64,000 bases of DNA from Terriglobia bacterium (GTDB lineage Bacteria > Acidobacteriota > Terriglobia > Bryobacterales > Bryobacteraceae), in NCBI GenBank assembly GCA_020073345.1, contig JAIQFI010000018.1:1-64000 (forward strand), read 5' to 3'. Both the position numbers and the translations under genes were made by a program. The notes under the pieces are model-generated. The model saw only the letters and a program-made list of their open reading frames with translations. It did no database searches and was not told the DNA's origin. This document shows, piece by piece, positions 60,484 to 64,000 of this stretch (positions are counted from its first letter, which is position 1; every line of letters starts with the position of its first letter).

Positions 60484-61353
60484 ATGTTGGCAATCAAGAA
60501 CATCCTGTTCCCCATAGACTTCTCTGAGCGCTCTTGCGGCGCGGCTCCCTTTGTCCGTGCCATGGCGCAGCGGTTCGGCGCGCGCATTACATTGATGAGT
60601 GTTGTTTCGCCCTTCTGGCAAGCAGCCTCGTCCGGCGATCTTTCGGGCTCCATTGTGGTGGATATGGGCGAGATCAAGCGCGACCTGGAAGCGCGGCTGA
60701 ACGGCGCATTCGAGAAGGAGTTCGCGGGTTTGGCCGTGAGCCGCGTGGCGGAAATCGGCGATCCGGCGGAAGCCATTACCCGCTACGCGCATACCGAAGG
60801 CGCGGACGTGATCATGATGCCAACCCATGGCTATGGTCCATTCCGCAGCCTGCTGCTCGGTTCGGTCACCGCCAAGGTCTTGCACGACGCTCAGTGTCCG
60901 GTTTGGACTGCCACCCACATGGAGGAGCCGCCGCCGCTCAAGCACGTGGCGGGACGCAATGTGCTTTGCGCGGTGGACGCCACGCCGAAGAGTTCTCCCC
61001 TGATCCAGTGGGCCGCGGAGTATGCCAAGGTTACGGGCGGCACACTCCGGCTGGTACATGCGGTTTCGGGAATCCAGGGATGGCCGGAACGGCAACTCGA
61101 CCGGGAATTCGAGGAAACGTTGCGAGCTCAGGCGCGTATCACGATCGAGAAGCTCCTACAGGCCGTGGGAGTGAGGGCACCGCTGTGCGTGGCGGTAGGC
61201 GAAGTCGCGGGAGCTGTCCGTGAGGAAGCCGAGCGTCACAATACCGATCTGATCGTCATCGGCCGGGGGCTCCTGCATGAAGCGATGGGGCGGCTGCGGA
61301 CGCACGCCCATGGGATCATCCGGCAGGCGCCGTGTCCCGTGCTGAGCGTATAG
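60484..61353 (+). CDS. Universal stress protein, tandem UspA domains
   Basis: 289 residues from ATG 60484 (ribosome site AAAAGAGGG); a GTG at 60460 is possible but overlaps the promoter. Two UspA domains: residues 2-145 (NILFPIDFSERS, then MMPTHGYGPFRSLLLGSVTAKVL, of the ATP-binding G-2x-G-9x-G type) and about 150-285 (VLCAVDATPKSS, VIGRGLLHEAMGRL, with the ATP motif eroded). Stress-response role, likely nucleotide-binding by domain 1. Neighbours: NtrC-type regulator downstream (convergent), Ser/Thr kinase upstream (divergent). Sigma-54 control is inferred from its promoter. Confidence 0.9.
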   Translation: MLAIKNILFPIDFSERSCGAAPFVRAMAQRFGARITLMSVVSPFWQAASSGDLSGSIVVDMGEIKRDLEARLNGAFEKEFAGLAVSRVAEIGDPAEAITRYAHTEGADVIMMPTHGYGPFRSLLLGSVTAKVLHDAQCPVWTATHMEEPPPLKHVAGRNVLCAVDATPKSSPLIQWAAEYAKVTGGTLRLVHAVSGIQGWPERQLDREFEETLRAQARITIEKLLQAVGVRAPLCVAVGEVAGAVREEAERHNTDLIVIGRGLLHEAMGRLRTHAHGIIRQAPCPVLSV

Positions 61354-61376
61354 CCGGCGCCGTCGCTAAATGACGA

Positions 61377-62747
61377 CTACAGATTGTGCTTCTTAAGCTT
61401 GTAGCGGAGCGCGTCACGTCCGATCCGTAAAGTGCGGGCGGCTTGAGATTGGTTGCCTCCAGCCGCCTGCATGGCGCGCACGATGAGTTGCCGTTCCTGA
61501 TCCTCGAGCGTGCCCATGCTTCCCTCTGTTTCAACGGCCGGCAAGGCTTCGTCGGGCGCGCCGCCTGTCTGCAGATAGGGCGGTAGATCCTGAACATCGA
61601 TGGTATCGCCCAGCGTCATCATGCAGGCGTGGCCGATGACGTTTTCCAGTTCCCGGACATTGCCGGGCCAGGAGTGCATCGCGAGCCGGATCTGCGCGCG
61701 GCGGGTGAGGCCTGAGATTTCCTTGCCGTATTGGCTGGCGAACTTGGCAAGGAAATGGCGCTCGAGCAGGGGCAGATCTTCCTTGCGGTCCTCCAACGCC
61801 GGGACGTGGATCTCGACCATGGACAAGCGGTAATACAGATCCTCGCGGAAACGCTTTTCGGCGATTTCCGCGCGGAGGTCGCGATTGGTGGCCGCGACGA
61901 CTCGCACGTCCACTTTGCGGGGCGTGAGCGATCCCACCCGCAGTACTTCCTGGTTCTGCAGAACGCGCAAGAGCTTGGCTTGGGTGGAGAGAGGCATATC
62001 CCCGATCTCGTCCAGGAACAGCGTGCCGCCATGGGCATGCTCGAACAGGCCGGCTTTGTCATGGGTCGCGCCGGTGAAGGAACCGCGCACGTGACCGAAT
62101 AGCTCGCTTTCAAACAGAGTTTCGACGACGGCTGAACAGTTCAGCACCACATAGCGCCCTTGCGAAGCGGGGCTCAGGCTGTGAAGCGTTCGCGCCACCA
62201 GGTCCTTGCCGGTGCCGGTTTCGCCGGTGACGAGCACGGCGCGATAGTGGGGCGCCACGCGCCGAATGCGCGAAAACATATCCCACATACTGGGGCTGTT
62301 GCCGATGATGCCTTCGAACTCAGCACTAGCCAGCAGCTCGTCCTCTAACTGGCTAGCCCTCTGCCGTTTGCGCGCGGTTTCGAGCAGGGCGCCGATTTTT
62401 TCCCGTAGCGCCGAAATCGAGACCGGCTTGTTCAAGTAATCCGAAGCGCCCTTCTTGATCGCCTCCACGGCGGACTCGGTGGAATAGTGCGCCGTCATGA
62501 GAATCACTTCGGTGGCTGGATCGAACTCCATGACCCGATCGAGCACTTCCAGGCCCGTCATTCCAGGCATGACGAGATCCGTGAGGACGATTTGGGGGTG
62601 GCGGCTGTGAACCAGGTCCACGCCCTCTTCGGGGTCCGAAGCGGTGAGGATTTCAAGATCCGGTTGAGCCAGGGCACTGGATAGCATCTCCAGGCTGCCG
62701 GGATTGTCGTCGATGATCAGCAGGGACAGCGCGGGCCGGGATGGCAT
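61377..62747 (-). CDS. Sigma-54-dependent NtrC-family response regulator
   Basis: 456 residues: receiver (1-120, phospho-acceptor Asp57 in VLTDLVMP, Lys107), AAA+ domain (about 143-370; Walker A GETGTGKD at 175-182; Walker [12 protein letters not shown] at 240-250), Fis-type helix-turn-helix (about 415-456, [24 protein letters not shown]). The sigma-54-contacting loop reads GSFTGA (222-227) in place of GAFTGA, a known natural variant. It is in a minus-strand operon with a CheY-like protein and a hybrid-type kinase (gaps of 10 and 2 bases). Confidence 0.95.
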   Translation of the reverse strand: MPSRPALSLLIIDDNPGSLEMLSSALAQPDLEILTASDPEEGVDLVHSRHPQIVLTDLVMPGMTGLEVLDRVMEFDPATEVILMTAHYSTESAVEAIKKGASDYLNKPVSISALREKIGALLETARKRQRASQLEDELLASAEFEGIIGNSPSMWDMFSRIRRVAPHYRAVLVTGETGTGKDLVARTLHSLSPASQGRYVVLNCSAVVETLFESELFGHVRGSFTGATHDKAGLFEHAHGGTLFLDEIGDMPLSTQAKLLRVLQNQEVLRVGSLTPRKVDVRVVAATNRDLRAEIAEKRFREDLYYRLSMVEIHVPALEDRKEDLPLLERHFLAKFASQYGKEISGLTRRAQIRLAMHSWPGNVRELENVIGHACMMTLGDTIDVQDLPPYLQTGGAPDEALPAVETEGSMGTLEDQERQLIVRAMQAAGGNQSQAARTLRIGRDALRYKLKKHNL

Positions 62748-62757
62748 CGTTGATTGT

Positions 62758-63120
62758 TTATGTTAACAGACGCTCTACTTCGGCTCGCAAGGCTCCCAGG
62801 CGGATGGGCTTGGTGATATAGCCGGTGAAGCCCGCTTCCATAGCTCGCTCGCGATCCCCCATCATGGCGCTGGCGGTCAGAGCGATGATCGGTGTGCCGG
62901 TGAAATTCTTCTCGCGGCGGAGTTTCTCGATGACTTCAAAGCCGTCCAGACCAGGCATGTGAATATCGAGGATGATCAGATCGGGGCGAATCCGGCCAGC
63001 CTCCGCCACGGCTTCCTCGCCGTCGCTGGCCTCGAAGACCTGGTAGCCGGAATTTTCCAGAACCGTGCGAACCAGTTCCCGCCCCGTCGCCTTGTCGTCC
63101 GCCACCAGCACTTTCTTCAT
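62758..63120 (-). CDS. Single-domain response regulator (CheY-like)
   Basis: 120-residue stand-alone receiver domain. Acidic pocket Asp8/Asp9, phospho-acceptor Asp52 in LIILDIHMPG, Thr in ALTASAMMGD and Lys in GYITKPIRL. No output domain. Begins 2 bases after the kinase stop, so it can serve as a phosphate relay between the kinase and the NtrC-type regulator. Confidence 0.93.
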   Translation of the reverse strand: MKKVLVADDKATGRELVRTVLENSGYQVFEASDGEEAVAEAGRIRPDLIILDIHMPGLDGFEVIEKLRREKNFTGTPIIALTASAMMGDRERAMEAGFTGYITKPIRLGALRAEVERLLT

Positions 63121-63122
63121 GC

Positions 63123-64000
63123 CTAAGTCTTTCGCTCGGCCGATCCCAGGGGCAGGGTAAAACGGAACGTGCTCCCCTGCCGCGGCTTGCTCTCCACCTG
63201 AATCATTCCGCCGTGCTGTTCCACCAGACGTTTGGTGATCGCCAAGCCCAATCCAGTGCCCTCGCGGATCCCCTTGGTCGTGGCGCCCACCTGATGAAAC
63301 TTATCGAAGATAGAATCGTGTTCTTCCACGGGAATTCCGACGCCGGTGTCCGATACCGAAACCACGACGAATAGTTCTTGCACGCGAGCCTCCAGACGGA
63401 TGCGGCCCCCTTCCGGGGTGAACTTGATGGCGTTACTAAGCAGATTCACCAGGACCTGCTTGATGCGGAGCCGGTCGGCTTCCACCGCCGTGGGAACGTC
63501 CAAGGCTGTTTCGAGGATGTGCGACTTGGCTTCCGCCAGGCTGCGAATGGAGGCCAGCGACTCGGCCACCAGAGCCGTGAAGTCGAAAGGCTCCGGGCGC
63601 AGCTCCAGCCGGTCCGCTTCAATTTTGCTGATATCGAGGATATCGTTGATCAGTTCCAGCAGATGCAGTGAATCCTTGTGAATGTGCTGGACAAACCGCT
63701 GCTGCTTCTCATTCAGCGGGCCTTCCAGCTCCTCGCCCAGCAGTTCGGAAAAGCCGATGATGGTATGGAGCGGCGTGCGGAGCTCATGGCTCATACTCGC
63801 CAGGAACTCGCTCTTGAGCCGATTGGCCCGCTCGATCTCGCGGTTGGTCATCGCCAGCTCGGCGTTGGTTTCGGCAAGCCGTTGCGTGTACTCTTCCTGG
63901 ACTCGGCGCAGGCGCTCCTCGGCGTTCTTGCGCTCGGTCGTATCGCGAATGATGGCGGTGACGCGAAAGCCTTCGGTGGACTCCGAGGGACTGAGGCTGA
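63123..64000 (-). CDS. PAS-containing sensor histidine kinase, 5' end beyond the window
   Basis: The frame stays open to the window edge: before the ATG at 63851 it continues with a PAS-type C-terminus (FRVTAIIRDTTERKNAEERL) and a coiled linker, so the true start is upstream of the last base shown and the 243-residue reading from 63851 is not the full gene. HisKA motif FLASMSHELRTPLHTIIGF with phospho-acceptor His, then HATPase_c with QVLVNLLSNAIKFTPEGG (N box), SDTGVGIPVEE (G1), GTGLGLAITKRLVEQHGG (G2). Likely hybrid-like partner of the next two regulators. Confidence 0.92.
   Translation of the reverse strand, partial: SLSPSESTEGFRVTAIIRDTTERKNAEERLRRVQEEYTQRLAETNAELAMTNREIERANRLKSEFLASMSHELRTPLHTIIGFSELLGEELEGPLNEKQQRFVQHIHKDSLHLLELINDILDISKIEADRLELRPEPFDFTALVAESLASIRSLAEAKSHILETALDVPTAVEADRLRIKQVLVNLLSNAIKFTPEGGRIRLEARVQELFVVVSVSDTGVGIPVEEHDSIFDKFHQVGATTKGIREGTGLGLAITKRLVEQHGGMIQVESKPRQGSTFRFTLPLGSAERKT

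Overview
The window reads as about 64 kb of chromosome from a soil-type Acidobacteriota, most likely the Solibacteres/Bryobacterales (Candidatus Solibacter usitatus-like) lineage. The argument is by recognition: high GC, tightly packed genes with many 1-8 bp overlaps, an NHL-repeat protein ending in the C-terminal domain typical of Solibacter secreted proteins (TIGR03437-like), a methyltransferase carrying a similar tail, a serine/threonine kinase with a variable extracellular half, and a mycobacterial-type 2-oxoglutarate decarboxylase. I found no rRNA, tRNA, CRISPR array, integrase or transposase. No stretch above 300 bases is without a gene.

Layout. 1-8.8 kb: FliA-type sigma factor, DinG-type helicase-queD-mmcQ operon, membrane glycosyltransferase, transaldolase-like aldolase, BON protein, DUF2461 protein, murB. 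8.8-16.8 kb: NHL protein, matrixin-like protease with tandem Ig repeats, acpS, a Co/Ni ECF transporter cluster (cbiM, cbiQ broken by one in-frame stop, cbiO), dtd. 16.8-26.4 kb (minus strand): mutS2-nudix, SMP-30 and redoxin genes, then a four-gene envelope operon (ABC ATPase, FtsX permease, LolA-like protein, beta-barrel). 26.4-35.3 kb: hyuA, hslV-hslU-FN3 lipoprotein-dinB, kgd. 35.4-45.1 kb: phosphoesterase, hicBA, methyltransferase fusion, prfB with its programmed frameshift, tsaC, MBL hydrolase, B12/radical SAM protein, VOC protein, NarL-type two-component pair. 45.2-50.4 kb: rhomboid-PfkB-esterase-SDR operon and split chromate transporter. 50.4-52.1 kb: small membrane and Lys-rich proteins, then a two-gene HU-like/TIR operon. 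52-64 kb: two tandem membrane spermidine-synthase-like genes, secreted proteins, Ser/Thr kinase, universal stress protein with a sigma-54 promoter, NtrC-type regulator, CheY-like protein and a sensor kinase that runs off the right edge.

The best candidate for an undescribed system is the pair at 51284-52053. A 62-residue HU-fold protein whose DNA-binding arm is missing overlaps, by 4 bp, a protein that joins the second half of an HU fold to a TIR domain with the expected BB loop and a candidate catalytic Glu. I infer a DNA-associated TIR effector, possibly antiphage. Second is the four-gene trans-envelope conduit at 21184-26368. Also notable are recurring -10-like boxes so close to start codons that leaderless transcripts are likely.
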